Part shown: piece by piece, positions 9,143-20,000 of the stretch
Numbering within the stretch: the first letter of the stretch is position 1
How the letters are laid out: the number at the start of each line of letters is the position of its first letter
Origin: UBA11986 sp963734955
Lineage (GTDB): Bacteria > Bacteroidota > Ignavibacteria > UBA10030 > UBA6906
Direction: 5' to 3'
NCBI GenBank assembly: GCA_963734955.1
Contig: CAVTJO010000011.1
Span: 186,001-250,000, forward strand
DNA: 64,000 bases
Notes under the pieces: model-generated
Databases searched by the model: none
Seen by the model: only the letters and a program-made list of their open reading frames with translations
Told to the model about the DNA's origin: nothing
Translations under genes and position numbers: made by a program

Positions 9143-9649
9143 ATGCCTCATCAACTCTACGACTATCTCGCTCAGGATCATGATCGACTAGATCGTCTAC
9201 TCCAGACTGCGACTGCTCAACCCGGCGTTATCGATCATGTGTCCTACGATGAGTTCCGCAAGGGGTTACTTCGCCACGTCGGGATTGAGGAAAGAATCGT
9301 CCTACCCGCAATTGCCCGACTTCAAAACGGAAAGCAGGCTGCTGTCGCAGAAAGATTGCGTCTTGATCACGGTGCTCTTGCAGCATTGATGGTTCCCCCT
9401 CCAACGCCATCGATAATTGCCGCTCTTCGTTCAATTTTGGATGGACACAACGCTCTCGAGGAACAAGAAGGCGGTCTCTATCTCCTGCTCGACCGGTTGG
9501 CAATTGACGAGGAGGAGACTCTGTTGGAGAAGATGAGAACCACACCCGAGGTCCCGGTTATGCCGTACAACGAAAAACCATCTGTCCTTGAAGCAACGCG
9601 CAGGGCTTTGCGACGCACAGGCTATGAACTTCAGAATGTCGAGCCGTAA
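9143..9649 (+). CDS. Hemerythrin-domain protein
   Basis: A 168-residue protein predicted to form a hemerythrin-like four-helix bundle. Likely iron ligands are spaced along it: QDHDRLD near residue 11, HVGIEERIVLP near 49, LDHGAL near 75 and GHNALEEQEGGLY near 105. Such proteins bind O2 or NO, or sense redox state and iron. It follows the NO reductase after about 100 bases, and AGGAAG lies before the ATG. The last member of the NO cluster could carry NO or O2 or buffer iron; the substrate cannot be read from sequence. Confidence 0.82.
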   Translation: MPHQLYDYLAQDHDRLDRLLQTATAQPGVIDHVSYDEFRKGLLRHVGIEERIVLPAIARLQNGKQAAVAERLRLDHGALAALMVPPPTPSIIAALRSILDGHNALEEQEGGLYLLLDRLAIDEEETLLEKMRTTPEVPVMPYNEKPSVLEATRRALRRTGYELQNVEP

Positions 9650-9927
9650 AGGACCATTTTCCTCATCTTCTTCATGTCCATCGCTCGAAATCCAGCGGAC
9701 TTGATTCTCAGGGGCCAGGCTATTAGATTATTTCTGTCTTATGCTGAGGCAGTTCTTCTTCATCCGGCTGTTGCACGTCTCCGATTTCCCTCCTTTATGG
9801 GGTGATGCACTCACTCCCTTCCATTTCTCAGCTCCCGATATCGAGTATGTCATTGAGAAGAACGTACAGGAACCGTATTTCGCTCACCCATTCCGTAATC
9901 AAGTCGCAGTCACGCTTGGAGGAGAAC

Positions 9928-11736
9928 ATGGCGGCAGTAATTGAGACCACCGAAGATCGGCTTTCGGACTTCAACCAGGATAGACGCGTGTTGGTTCTCT
10001 CAGCCATGGCGTTGTTCATTGGAGCATCCAGTGCAATCGTCGCCGTGGTCCTGCTCTGGCTGATTGCTGTGATCACAAACCTCGCCTTCTTCGGTGAACT
10101 CTCATCGACGCTTCAATCGCTGGCCCATCATCGGCTCGGATACTGGGTAGTTGGCATACCCGTGATCGGTGGACTGATCATTGGGATCATGGCGAAATAC
10201 GGATCGGAGAAAATCAGGGGGCATGGAATCCCGGAGGCGCTGGAGGCAATCCTGTTTGGCCGCAGCCGGATGGAAGCCAGGGTCGCCATTCTGAAACCGC
10301 TATCGTCCGCAATTTCCATCGGAACGGGCGGGCCGTTTGGCGCCGAGGGGCCGATCATCATGACTGGTGGAGCCGTTGGCTCTCTTTTTGCCCAACTCTT
10401 TCATCTCTCTTCCGCTGAACGAAAAGCATTGCTCGTTGCCGGAGCTGCGGGTGGCATGTCCGCCATCTTTGGTGCGCCTGTCGCTGCAGTATTTCTGGCG
10501 GTTGAACTTCTTCTCTTCGAGTGGCGGCCACGTTCGCTGATTCCAGCAGCCATCTCTGCCGCAGCTGCATATGCCTTACGTGTTCCATTGCTCGGTGGAG
10601 GGCCGATCTTTCCGGTTGTTCCTCACGAGCCGCTCAACCTTGAAGGACTTGCATTCTCCTTTGTTGTCGGCATTGTCGCCGGCCTTTGCTCTTCCGGGCT
10701 GACAATGCTGGTCTACTGGTGCGAGGACGCCTTCGGGAAGCTCCCAATCCATTGGATGTGGTGGCCCGCCATCGGGGGATTGCTGGTTGGAATCGGAGGG
10801 TTGGTTGATCCCCGGATTCTCGGCGTCGGGTATGACACGATCCACATCTTGTTGCGCGGCGAAATTCTCGGGGCCACACTGCTCGGACTCTTCCTGGGAA
10901 AGGCCCTTGTATGGTCCATAGCGCTGGGATCTGGGACTTCCGGTGGCGTGCTGGCGCCACTGCTGATGATGGGGGGCGCGCTTGGGGCAATTGAATCGGG
11001 ATTCCTCCCGATTGGTGATCCGGGCTTGTGGGCAACCATCGGCATGGCAGCGATGATGGGCGGAACAATGCGATCACCGCTGACTGCGATGGTATTTACG
11101 CTCGAGCTTACCCACGACCTTAACCTGCTGCCAGCGTTGCTTGTCACAAGCATTGCAGCATATGCGGTCAATGTCCTGTTGATGCGTCGTTCAATATTGA
11201 CGGAGAAAGTTGCGCGAAGGGGATATCACATCATGCGCGAGTATGGCGTGGACCCATTTGCCGTGCTGAGGGTCAGTGAGGTGATGGACACGATACCTCC
11301 AACGGTCCAGGCAACCATGAGTGTTGGAGAGCTTTCGAACAGAATTGCCCGGCGCGACCCATTGTATACACGCCATCAGGGGTTGTTCGTCGTCGATGAA
11401 AAGAATAACCTCGTGGGAATCATCACGCGGGGAGATATTCTCAGGGCGATCGACAATGGTTCTGATCCCTCCATGACGGTTCTTGAAGCAGGAAGCCAAC
11501 GGGTGATCGCAACATACCCTGATGAGACGCTGTACAATGCCGCCGCGAAGATGTTACGTAACAATATCGGACGATTAGCGGTGGTGAGCCGTCAGGATGC
11601 GCGCCAACTGGTCGGGTATCTGGGCAGGGTGAATGTCATGTCGGGGCGATTACGGCAACTGGAAGAAGAGCATGTTCGCGAGCGGGGGGTGCGTCAGTCC
11701 CATAACTCGATGACTGGCAACAAGGTGCAACGTTGA
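9928..11736 (+). CDS. ClC-family chloride channel/antiporter with C-terminal CBS pair
   Basis: Integral membrane anion transporter of about 602 residues. The ClC selectivity motifs are recognisable but variant: GHGIPEA in place of GSGIPE, GAEGP in place of GK/REGP with the gating glutamate kept, and GGVLAP in place of GxFxP. The membrane part covers roughly residues 30-445. Two CBS domains follow (about 455-515 and 525-580), which in this superfamily bind adenine nucleotides. ATG 9928 has GGAGGAG immediately upstream; an earlier in-frame start at 9802 has no such site. The retained gating glutamate suggests H+/Cl- exchange rather than a pure channel, but this is an inference. Confidence 0.9.
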   Translation: MAAVIETTEDRLSDFNQDRRVLVLSAMALFIGASSAIVAVVLLWLIAVITNLAFFGELSSTLQSLAHHRLGYWVVGIPVIGGLIIGIMAKYGSEKIRGHGIPEALEAILFGRSRMEARVAILKPLSSAISIGTGGPFGAEGPIIMTGGAVGSLFAQLFHLSSAERKALLVAGAAGGMSAIFGAPVAAVFLAVELLLFEWRPRSLIPAAISAAAAYALRVPLLGGGPIFPVVPHEPLNLEGLAFSFVVGIVAGLCSSGLTMLVYWCEDAFGKLPIHWMWWPAIGGLLVGIGGLVDPRILGVGYDTIHILLRGEILGATLLGLFLGKALVWSIALGSGTSGGVLAPLLMMGGALGAIESGFLPIGDPGLWATIGMAAMMGGTMRSPLTAMVFTLELTHDLNLLPALLVTSIAAYAVNVLLMRRSILTEKVARRGYHIMREYGVDPFAVLRVSEVMDTIPPTVQATMSVGELSNRIARRDPLYTRHQGLFVVDEKNNLVGIITRGDILRAIDNGSDPSMTVLEAGSQRVIATYPDETLYNAAAKMLRNNIGRLAVVSRQDARQLVGYLGRVNVMSGRLRQLEEEHVRERGVRQSHNSMTGNKVQR

Positions 11737-11757
11737 CGATGTCATCGAACGGCAATA

Positions 11758-12093
11758 TTACCCAGCCTGCTCAATGACGGCCGACATTGACCCTCTGCAA
11801 CGAGGGATGCGCCAGTCCGCTCCGTAGGAATGTATCTGGTCGCGTTTCATCTCCGCCCGCTCCTTGTATGTGGTCTCGACGATGACCCGCTTCTTCGAGT
11901 CGACTTCGCACGCCATGTCATACGCCTTTGCCTCACTGTGGCCAAAGAGGCTCATCAGCATTTCGATTACATACTCGTACGAGTGGTCATCGTCATCGAG
12001 CAGGATGACATGATACAACGGAACAAGCAGAGTCCGTTCGTCTTCCAACTCAAGGGTTTCAGGTGCCTGTTCCGGAGCCCCGGCCATGAGCAT
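11758..12093 (-). CDS. clpS: ATP-dependent Clp protease adaptor ClpS
   Basis: ClpS docks on ClpA-type unfoldases and delivers N-degron substrates. The 111-residue protein shows YHVILLDDDDHSYEYVIEML, matching the ClpS core (V-I-L-x-N/D-D-D near the N-terminus), and the C-terminal CRGSMSAVIE segment typical of ClpS. The start lies only 3 bases after the pgi stop on the same strand, so the two are probably co-transcribed. No clpA is seen in the window. An ATG at 12087 is a possible alternative start. Confidence 0.85.
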   Translation of the reverse strand: MLMAGAPEQAPETLELEDERTLLVPLYHVILLDDDDHSYEYVIEMLMSLFGHSEAKAYDMACEVDSKKRVIVETTYKERAEMKRDQIHSYGADWRIPRCRGSMSAVIEQAG

Positions 12094-12096
12094 CCA

Positions 12097-13741
12097 CTAT
12101 GATCTGTGCGTCTTGTAGTAATCGATCAAGCCATTCGTGGATGAATCGTGGGAGGAAACCTCTCCCCCATTCTTCAACTCGGGCAGGATTGCTTTCGCAA
12201 GTTGTTTCCCCAGCTCCACTCCCCATTGATCGAACGAATTGATGTTCCAGAGTATTCCCTGGACGAAGATCTTATGCTCGTAAAGAGCAATGAGTGAGCC
12301 AAGCGTGCGAGGAGTAATCTTCTTGACCAGAATCGACGTCGTTGGTCGGTTTCCTTCGAACACTCTATGCGGCAAGAGCTTCTCGAGACCTTCTCCACTC
12401 ATTCCTGCCCGCTGCAATTCTGCGCGAGCCTCTTCACGGGTCTTCCCCTTCATCAATGCCTCAGTCTGGGCGAAGAAATTCGAGAGCAGAATCTGATGGT
12501 GCTCTCCAATCGGGTTGTGTGTCTCAATGGGGGCGATAAAGTCAGCCGGAATCAGTTTCGTGCCCTGATGAATGAGCTGATAGAAACGCATGCTGCCCGT
12601 TTGTTCCCGGTTCGCCCCAGATCACGGGACCGGTAGAGTAGTTCACTCTGTTGCCATTGCGATCGATGGATTTCCCGTTGCTCTCCATGTCCCCCTGCTG
12701 AAAGTATGCAGCAAAGCGATGCAGGTACTGATCGTACGGAAGAATAGCATGGGTTTCTGCTCCGAAGAAGTTATTGTACCATATCCCGAGCATGGCAAGG
12801 ATGACCGGCATGTTCTTGTCAAGCGGTGCAGTGCAAAAATGCTCGTCCATTTCAAAGGCACCGGTGAGAAGCTCTTCAAAATTCTCGAACCCGATGGAGA
12901 GTGCAATGGAAAGTCCGATGGCAGACCAGAGCGAATATCGTCCGCCCACCCAATCCCAAAACTCAAACATGTTCCTCGTGTCGATGCCAAACCTGGCAAC
13001 TTCTTCTGTATTTGTTGAGAGCGCAATAAAGTGCCTGGCGATGTGGGCTCGCTCTTTCGCCGATTCGAGAAACCACCGGCGAGCCGAATCGGCATTGGTC
13101 ATGGTTTCCTGCGTCGTGAACGTCTTGGATGCGACGAGGAAGAGGGTCGTCTCGGGGTTCATCTTCTTCAACACTTCTACAAGATGTGTTCCGTCAATAT
13201 TGGAAACGAAGTGGATATTCAGCCCCTGTTTGCCATATGGTTTGAGAGCTTCAGTTACCATGACGGGACCAAGATCAGATCCGCCAATGCCAATATTCAC
13301 AACATCCGTGATGATCTTCCCCGTGAACCCTTTCCATTCTCCGTTTCGGATTGCATTGCTGAACGATTTCATGTGGGAAAGTACAGCATTTACGCCGGGC
13401 ATCACGTCAATCCCGTCGACGAGTATCGGGCGATTTGATCGATTGCGAAGCGCGGCATGAAGCACCGATCTGTTTTCAGTCGAGTTGATTCTATCGCCAT
13501 TGAACATCTTTTCTCGCCACTTCTCGACACCGGCTTGCCGCGCAAGGGCAAACAATAGTCGCATCGTTTCCTCAGTGATCCTGTGCTTCGAAAAGTCGAG
13601 AAGCACGTCTTTCCAATGCAGGGAAAACTTCGTGAAACGGAGAGGGTCTGCAAGAAACATGTCCCGCATGTGCCGGGATGACACCTCGGTGTAGTGATTT
13701 TCAAGCGCCTTCCAGGCAGACGATTGAGTCAATGTGGACAT
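12097..13741 (-). CDS. pgi: Glucose-6-phosphate isomerase, interrupted by a single-base frameshift
   Basis: Interconverts glucose 6-phosphate and fructose 6-phosphate. The gene reads in two frames: the N-terminal part from ATG 13741 (MSTLTQSSAW, GGAG upstream) to GEPGTNGQHAF, and the C-terminal part from FYQLIHQGTK to the stop at 12097. Deleting one A from the AAA at 12584-12586 joins them into about 547 residues, close to the E. coli enzyme. Sugar-phosphate motifs VNIGIGGSDLGPVMV and GGRYSLWSAIGL are intact. Because the break is a one-base homopolymer change inside an invariant motif and both sides are well conserved, a consensus error is likelier than a dead gene. clpS follows immediately. 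Confidence 0.9.
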
Positions 13742-13922
13742 GGATACTCCAGAGACAGTCCATCGGGAATAGACATTCCGCGCACGCGGAGGGGTCTTGT
13801 GACTTGGCGATGAAACAAATATACCACACATTCACAACAAAATCATTCCCAACTTATTCCTGGACCGCTTGCTTTTGTAGAACGCAAACCTGAGATTGCT
13901 ACCCGAAAATGGAGATCCCCAT

Positions 13923-15419
13923 TTGAAGAGGTTCCACGTTTTCGTTCTCCTTGTCATCGCGTATGCTGCTCTCGTCGTGGCCCATACCAGGGTCCGCGTC
14001 ATAGACGGTGACGAGGGCTACTATGCCTCGGCTGCCCGGCTTGTCGGCGAGGGAGGTATTCCCTACATGGATTTCTTCTATCCTCAAGCACCAATCCTCC
14101 CGTTTGTATACGGAGCATGGACAAAGCTTGACAGCTACTCTCTCGCCTGGTTGCGTATCCTCTCCGCACTGTTGACCACAGGATCAGTCGGCCTTTGGGC
14201 GTGGTTTCTGTTTAAAGAGTATGACATTTATCCTTGGGTCTCATTGACAGCATTTCTTGTCTTCTTGTTCAACCCGTTCCTCCTGTCATGGGGTGTAGTA
14301 GTAAAGACCTTCGCTTTGGGGAACTTCCTCGCGACGGTTACACTGATTTGCATTTGGAAGGCTGGCCTCACTCGCAATGCCGTGTGGCTGCTTGCAGCAG
14401 GAATCTCCTGTGGCCTCCTTGTCTCCACTCGACTCCTGTACGCCGCAGTTCCCATCTGTATCGCATCCTGGCTCTTCATTCGCATTAGGATCTTCAGCGG
14501 CCTGCAACCATGTTCGAGCTTCCTGATATTTGTCGCCGGGATCGCAATTGCCTGTGTTCCGGCGTTACTCCTCTGCATGCACGACCCAAACGCATTCATG
14601 TTCAATAACATCGGCTATCATCTTCTCAGGAGTGAAACGCCGTCGCCGCTGATTCATTTCCAACAAGCAATGTCATTCCTCCGTGATACCGTCTTTGTGC
14701 ACCCGTACATGATCCTGCTGCTCGTTCTCGCTGCCATCGGCGCGTACGATCTGGTCGCGGGAGCAGTGAGAAGAAGAGGTGGCAATGGTTTCGTCGGAGA
14801 GGTTGCACTTGTCTCGACGATAGCTCTGATTGTCACTTCCCTCACACCCTTGCCTTTGTACGAACAGTACCTCACAAGCCCGCTGGCGCCACTGATGGTT
14901 CCGCTGGTTGCTGTGGGCATTCAGCTTCTCTGGAGTAAGAACCGTTTCGTTGTATTCGCACTGATGCCCATTATTGTCGCTTTTTCAATCAGTGAATTCC
15001 AACATGAAAAGAGACCGGCATCCTCGATCCGAGGATGGCAGTTATCGACTCTGGATGGCGTTTCCCGTTACATTCGAAACAATACCTCCGAGTCCGATAC
15101 GGTAATTTCGCCATGGCCGGGATATGCATGCGAAAGTGGTCGCAGGTTCATGCCGGCTTTTGAGAACCAGTTTGGCATTCTAGTCTCGGAACAGCTCACC
15201 GAGGCGCAGCGTCAGCATTATCATGTGGCGGGGAAAAGCGCGTTCATATCTGCCATTAGGAGCAAGTTACCCAAAATGGTGATAATAGGGGCCTGGGTAA
15301 GTCCGCTGTTCGTGACGTTGAATGACACTGACAGAGAAGAACTTTATCAATCACTTGACCAGCAGTATAGACTGGCAACACAGATTGAGGACGTCTATGT
15401 CTACGAACGGAGAAGGTAG
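13923..15419 (+). CDS. GT-C-like multi-pass membrane protein (ArnT/PMT-type glycosyltransferase family)
   Basis: About 498 residues with roughly ten hydrophobic segments. The first extracytoplasmic loop carries the acidic signature VIDGDEGYYAS and then MDFFYPQAPILPF, as in polyisoprenyl-phosphate-dependent GT-C transferases of the ArnT/PMT type. Such enzymes move a sugar from a lipid carrier to a protein or lipid on the outer face of the membrane; the acceptor here is unknown. The start is uncertain: TTG 13923 has GGAG eight bases upstream, while TTG 13896 is an in-frame alternative. It is divergent from pgi and stands alone. Confidence 0.7.
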   Translation: MKRFHVFVLLVIAYAALVVAHTRVRVIDGDEGYYASAARLVGEGGIPYMDFFYPQAPILPFVYGAWTKLDSYSLAWLRILSALLTTGSVGLWAWFLFKEYDIYPWVSLTAFLVFLFNPFLLSWGVVVKTFALGNFLATVTLICIWKAGLTRNAVWLLAAGISCGLLVSTRLLYAAVPICIASWLFIRIRIFSGLQPCSSFLIFVAGIAIACVPALLLCMHDPNAFMFNNIGYHLLRSETPSPLIHFQQAMSFLRDTVFVHPYMILLLVLAAIGAYDLVAGAVRRRGGNGFVGEVALVSTIALIVTSLTPLPLYEQYLTSPLAPLMVPLVAVGIQLLWSKNRFVVFALMPIIVAFSISEFQHEKRPASSIRGWQLSTLDGVSRYIRNNTSESDTVISPWPGYACESGRRFMPAFENQFGILVSEQLTEAQRQHYHVAGKSAFISAIRSKLPKMVIIGAWVSPLFVTLNDTDREELYQSLDQQYRLATQIEDVYVYERRR

Positions 15420-15648
15420 GGCCGTTGAACTGTCCGGCACTGTTTCCTTCTTCCGACAATCTCCGCTTGTTTTTTGTGAGAGTTGTTCATATTTTTAACA
15501 CGCGTATCAAATTCAGTTCTATGGAACGAATCGGGCATGAGAGGGTTCAAAGCTCTCATGTGAAGGTTCAGCCTCGCCGAATATCACTCACTGAATCCTC
15601 TCTTGCTCTCCGTAATTACGACTCAACCTTTCGAAGGAGTGTGTGTGT

Positions 15649-16983
15649 ATGGAACCAACAGCAAATGTCAAGGGAAACGCGGGTAAGGTTGGAACAAACC
15701 TTGAAACACTGACCATCACTGACAACCGCACAGGGAAGCAGTACGAGATTCCGATTGACAACGGGACAATCAAAGCGATCGACCTCCGTCAAATCAAAGC
15801 CTCAGGGGAAGATTTCGGACTCATGACGTATGATCCCGCGTTCATGAATACAGCGTCGTGCAAAAGCAACATCACGTTCATCGACGGAGACAAAGGAATC
15901 CTGCGGTATCGTGGATACCCGATCGAACAGCTCGCCGAGCGGTGCACGTACCTCGAAGTGGCATATCTCCTGATCAACGGGGAACTGCCGAACAAGCCAC
16001 AACTCGATGAGTGGTCGAGGCACATCACCTACCACACATTCGTCCATGAGAATATCAAGAAGTTCATGGATGGCTTCCATCACGACGCACACCCGATGGG
16101 GATGTTCGTGAGCACCGTTGCCGCGTTGTCAACGTTTTATCCGTCAGCAAAGCACTTTGAGAACCCGGAGGAACGCAAGTCGACCATTTACAGGCTCATC
16201 AGCAAGGTGCCAACGCTCGCAGCATTCGCCTATCGCCACAGCATCGGGATGCCGTTTGTCTACCCCGACAACGATCTGAACTATGCATCGAACTTTCTCA
16301 GCATGATGTTCAAGGTTGCCGAGGTGAAGTACGAACCGAACCCCGTAATCGCCAAGGCGCTTGATGTGCTCTTCATTCTTCACGCAGATCACGAGCAAAA
16401 CTGCAGTGCAAACGCAATGCGCGGTGTGGGCAGCTCGAAGGTGGACCCATACAGTGCGATGGCGGCAGCGGCGGCAGCATTGTATGGCCCGCTTCATGGC
16501 GGCGCGAACGAGGAAGTGCTGAGGATGCTCGATGTCATCGGGAACAAGAACAAGATTCCTGACTTCATCAAGGACGTCAAGGATGGCAAGGGCAAGCTGA
16601 TGGGATTCGGTCACCGCATCTACAAGAATTATGATCCGCGCGCATCCATAATTAAAAAGCTCGCCGATCAGGTGTTCGAGGTAACCGGGCGGAATCCGAA
16701 GCTCGATATTGCACTCGAACTGGAACGCATTGCGCTGCAGGATGACTATTTTGTGAAGAGGAAGCTCTACCCGAACGTTGATTTCTATTCGGGCCTCATC
16801 TACCAGGCCTTGAAGTTCCCTGTTGACATGTTCCCCGTTCTCTTCGCGATCGGGAGAACATCAGGATGGCTTGCGCAGTGGCAGGAGATGCTGCTGGATC
16901 CGGAACAGAAGATTGCCCGACCGCGTCAGGTGTACCTCGGGAATTCCACACGCGAGGTCCCGATGCTCAGCAAGCGGACATAG
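15649..16983 (+). CDS. gltA: Citrate synthase (type II)
   Basis: Condenses acetyl-CoA and oxaloacetate to citrate at the entry of the TCA cycle. The 444-residue protein has the FIDGDKGILRYRGYPIEQLAE segment near residue 75, the histidine motif ALYGPLHGGANEEVLRML and the catalytic GFGHRIYKNYDPRA motif, with a full-length C-terminus ending in a conserved REVPMLSKRT-like tail. ATG 15649 has AGGAG nine bases upstream; a GTG two codons earlier is too close to that site. It is a single gene closed by a strong hairpin terminator. Confidence 0.95.
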   Translation: MEPTANVKGNAGKVGTNLETLTITDNRTGKQYEIPIDNGTIKAIDLRQIKASGEDFGLMTYDPAFMNTASCKSNITFIDGDKGILRYRGYPIEQLAERCTYLEVAYLLINGELPNKPQLDEWSRHITYHTFVHENIKKFMDGFHHDAHPMGMFVSTVAALSTFYPSAKHFENPEERKSTIYRLISKVPTLAAFAYRHSIGMPFVYPDNDLNYASNFLSMMFKVAEVKYEPNPVIAKALDVLFILHADHEQNCSANAMRGVGSSKVDPYSAMAAAAAALYGPLHGGANEEVLRMLDVIGNKNKIPDFIKDVKDGKGKLMGFGHRIYKNYDPRASIIKKLADQVFEVTGRNPKLDIALELERIALQDDYFVKRKLYPNVDFYSGLIYQALKFPVDMFPVLFAIGRTSGWLAQWQEMLLDPEQKIARPRQVYLGNSTREVPMLSKRT

Positions 16984-17000
16984 GTTCCACCTACTGCAAC

Positions 17001-17029
17001 AGCGTGACCGCCTCGGAGGCGGTCACGCT
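17001..17029. terminator. Strong hairpin between convergent gltA and the hybrid kinase
   Basis: AGCGTGACCGCCTC is followed almost directly by its exact complement GAGGCGGTCACGCT, a 14-base perfect stem, with the T-rich TTCTTCATTTCC on the plus side. It sits 18 bases after gltA and ends 15 bases before the end of the opposing kinase gene, so it may serve both directions. Confidence 0.75.
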
Positions 17030-17043
17030 TCTTCATTTCCACA

Positions 17044-20000
17044 TCATTCCGGCGACCTCTCTACACACTTATCAATCACTTCACGCGCCTGTCTCAGAAT
17101 TTCCTGGGGCACGTAGGGCTTTTGCACGAATGCCCGTACACCATTGTTCATGAGCGCAGCCTTCGTCTCGGGTTCAACGTATCCGCTGACGAGGATCACC
17201 TTCACGTCCGGATTGATTGCCTTCATCCGCAGAAACACATTCCCGCCATCCACCTTCGGGAGACCCATGTCAGAGATGACAAGAGCGATATCCTTGTAGC
17301 GTGAGGCATACATTCGCAGGGCCTCTTCGCCATCTCCCGCAGCAAGCACGGTGTACCCTTTCGGCTCAAGCAATGACTGAACCATGTCGCGAAGCATCTC
17401 TTCATCTTCGACAAGGAGGATCGTTTCAGATCCCCCCTGAACACTGTCGTAAAGCGTCTGTCGGGACCTGTTTTCATTGCGAGCACCTGGTGACACCGGG
17501 AAGTAGAGATGGAATGTTGTTCCGCGGCCCGGCTCACTCTCAACTTCGATATAACCGCGATGGCTCTTCATGATTCCATCAACAACTGCAAGGCCAAGGC
17601 CTGTGCCCTTCCCTTCGGCCTTCGTTGTGAAGAATGGCTCAAATATCCGCCTCCTCGTTGCCGCGTCCATGCCCACACCAGTATCCGATATACGTACACG
17701 GACGTATTGGTTCACTTCACCATCAGCAATTCCCCGCGGTAGCTGGCGACGGTCTACCCGGTCGGTAGTTATGGTGATCGTCCCTCCGTCGGGCATTGCA
17801 TCACGCGCATTCACACATAGATTGAGAAGGGTTTGGTGTAACCGTGTACGGTCCGCTTCGATGTGCGGGGCGTCTGTGGAAAGTCGCAGCGAGAAATTCA
17901 CTGTCTTGGGAAAGGTCTCCTCCATCATCTTTACCAGATCGGTGATCGTCTCATTCACACTCACGATCTCAAAGGAGATTTCTGTCTTCCTGGCAAACGT
18001 CAGGATCTGCTGCACCAGGCTTGCCCCGCGTCGGGCAGCGGCCGTGATGGAATCCCTGCTTTTCAGAAACTTGGCTGGATTACCCGCCTCTTGTTCGAGC
18101 AGCATCGCGTGCCCGAGGATAATCCCGAGGATGTTGTTGAAATCGTGGGCAATGCCCCCCGCAAGAGTGCCGACCGATTCGACCTTCTGCGCCTGAAAGA
18201 GTTCCATTTCAAGGCGTTTCCGTTCCTCATCGGCACGCTTCCGTTCCGTAATGTCATTCTGAACCGCAATGAATCCAATGATTGATCCATCGGCTCCATG
18301 GATAGGGCTGACCGATGACTCAACCGAGATCAGAGCACCCTGCCTGGTGCGATTGAGCAACTCACCACGAACACTCCTTCCCGCGAGCAACTGCGACCAG
18401 AATTCCTGATAGTGTTCTGTGGACAATGACCCGCCCTTTAGTATGCGCGGGGTCTTTCCGATCGCCTCATCCCTCCCGAATCCATACACCCTTTCAAATG
18501 CTGGATTGACGTAGGTAATCGTGCCATCGCACTCTGTCATGAAAATCACTTCGTCACTTTGCTCGATGGCACGCTGGAGTTTCCGCATGGATTCCTCCGC
18601 TTTCCTCCGGCCTGTAACATCCCGCGCAACGCCAACCATCGCCACAGGCTCGTCTGCGTCGTTGCGGACAACGGAGGTCCAGAGCTCAATCGGGAATTCC
18701 GTGCCGTCTTTCCGTCGGTTGAATATTTCCCCGTACCATCCGCCGGAGAACGTTGCGGAAAGAATTTGATTCGTGGTATCCGGGGGGGTCAAGGGAGACC
18801 GCAAGATTGATACGTCCTTCCCCCTCAATTCTTCCCTCGTGTATCCATAGGTTTCAAGAAACGCATCGTTCGCGAAGATAATCTTGTCATCAAGATCGGT
18901 AATTGACACACAATCCTTCGTTGAAGCAACGGTTTGCGCGAGGAGCCTGATCTCTCGTTCTGCCTGGTTGCGTTCGGTAATATCGCGCGCCACAACCTGG
19001 ATTGCCGGCTCGCCCTTGTACCGAAACGGAATTGCCACTACCTCCACGTCTATTGCCGTACCATCCAGGCGAAGGAATTTCTCTTCAATCATGGGCACCG
19101 CCTTACCCTCCTCACTCATCATCTTCACGCGTCCGGTAACGATGTGCCTATAGTCTGGGTGCACAATATCAAGGACCGGCTTCCCGATCAGATCGTCGGG
19201 GCTGGAGGCCCCCAGAAGTTTTGCCGTCGCGGAATTTGCAAACACCAGCCTGCCATTGCTATGGACACATATTGCATCGGGCGACATCTCCACCAGTTGG
19301 CGATACCGTTGTTCGCTCCCACGAAGTGCATCTTCCGCCCGCTTTCGCTCCGTAATATCCTGCACCATGCCTTCATAGTACAGGGTTTCTCCTGAGTCCC
19401 CCCGTACAACCCTGGCACTTTCCTCTCCCCAGATAATGCTGCCGTCCTTCCTGTACAATCGAGATTCAAATCCCGTGATCGACTCCTGCTCCTCAAGCAG
19501 TCTTCTGAACTCGGACCGCACCTCTTGATCGACATAGACCTGGTGTGCAATATCCCCCGTGCTCGCGACGAGATCTTCCGGCGAGTCATACCTGAGCATG
19601 GCTGCCATCGTTGGATTTGCCGCAATGAACCTGCCGTCAGGCGTGCTTTGGTAGATCCCTTCTCCGACGTGCTCAAAAATCTCCCGATACCGCTGCTCGG
19701 CATCGCGCAGTGCATGCTCCGCCTCTTTCCGTTGCGTTACATCTCTGAGAACAGAGATGACAGCCTTGGGCCGTCGCTCCTCATCAACAACCAATGAGGC
19801 AGTCATTTCCAGGGGAAACGTTGTTCCGTTCTTCCTGAGCGCAGTGCATTCAGAGTCGGGAAGTCTTCCGCCCGCGACAATTCTGCCAATACCGGAGGAC
19901 ACCATTGCTCTGTCGGTTGGCGCAACAAGGTCGAGCATACTCACGCCTGTTATCTCTTCAATGCTGGCATACCCTGACAAGAGAAGCATTCGCCGGTTCG

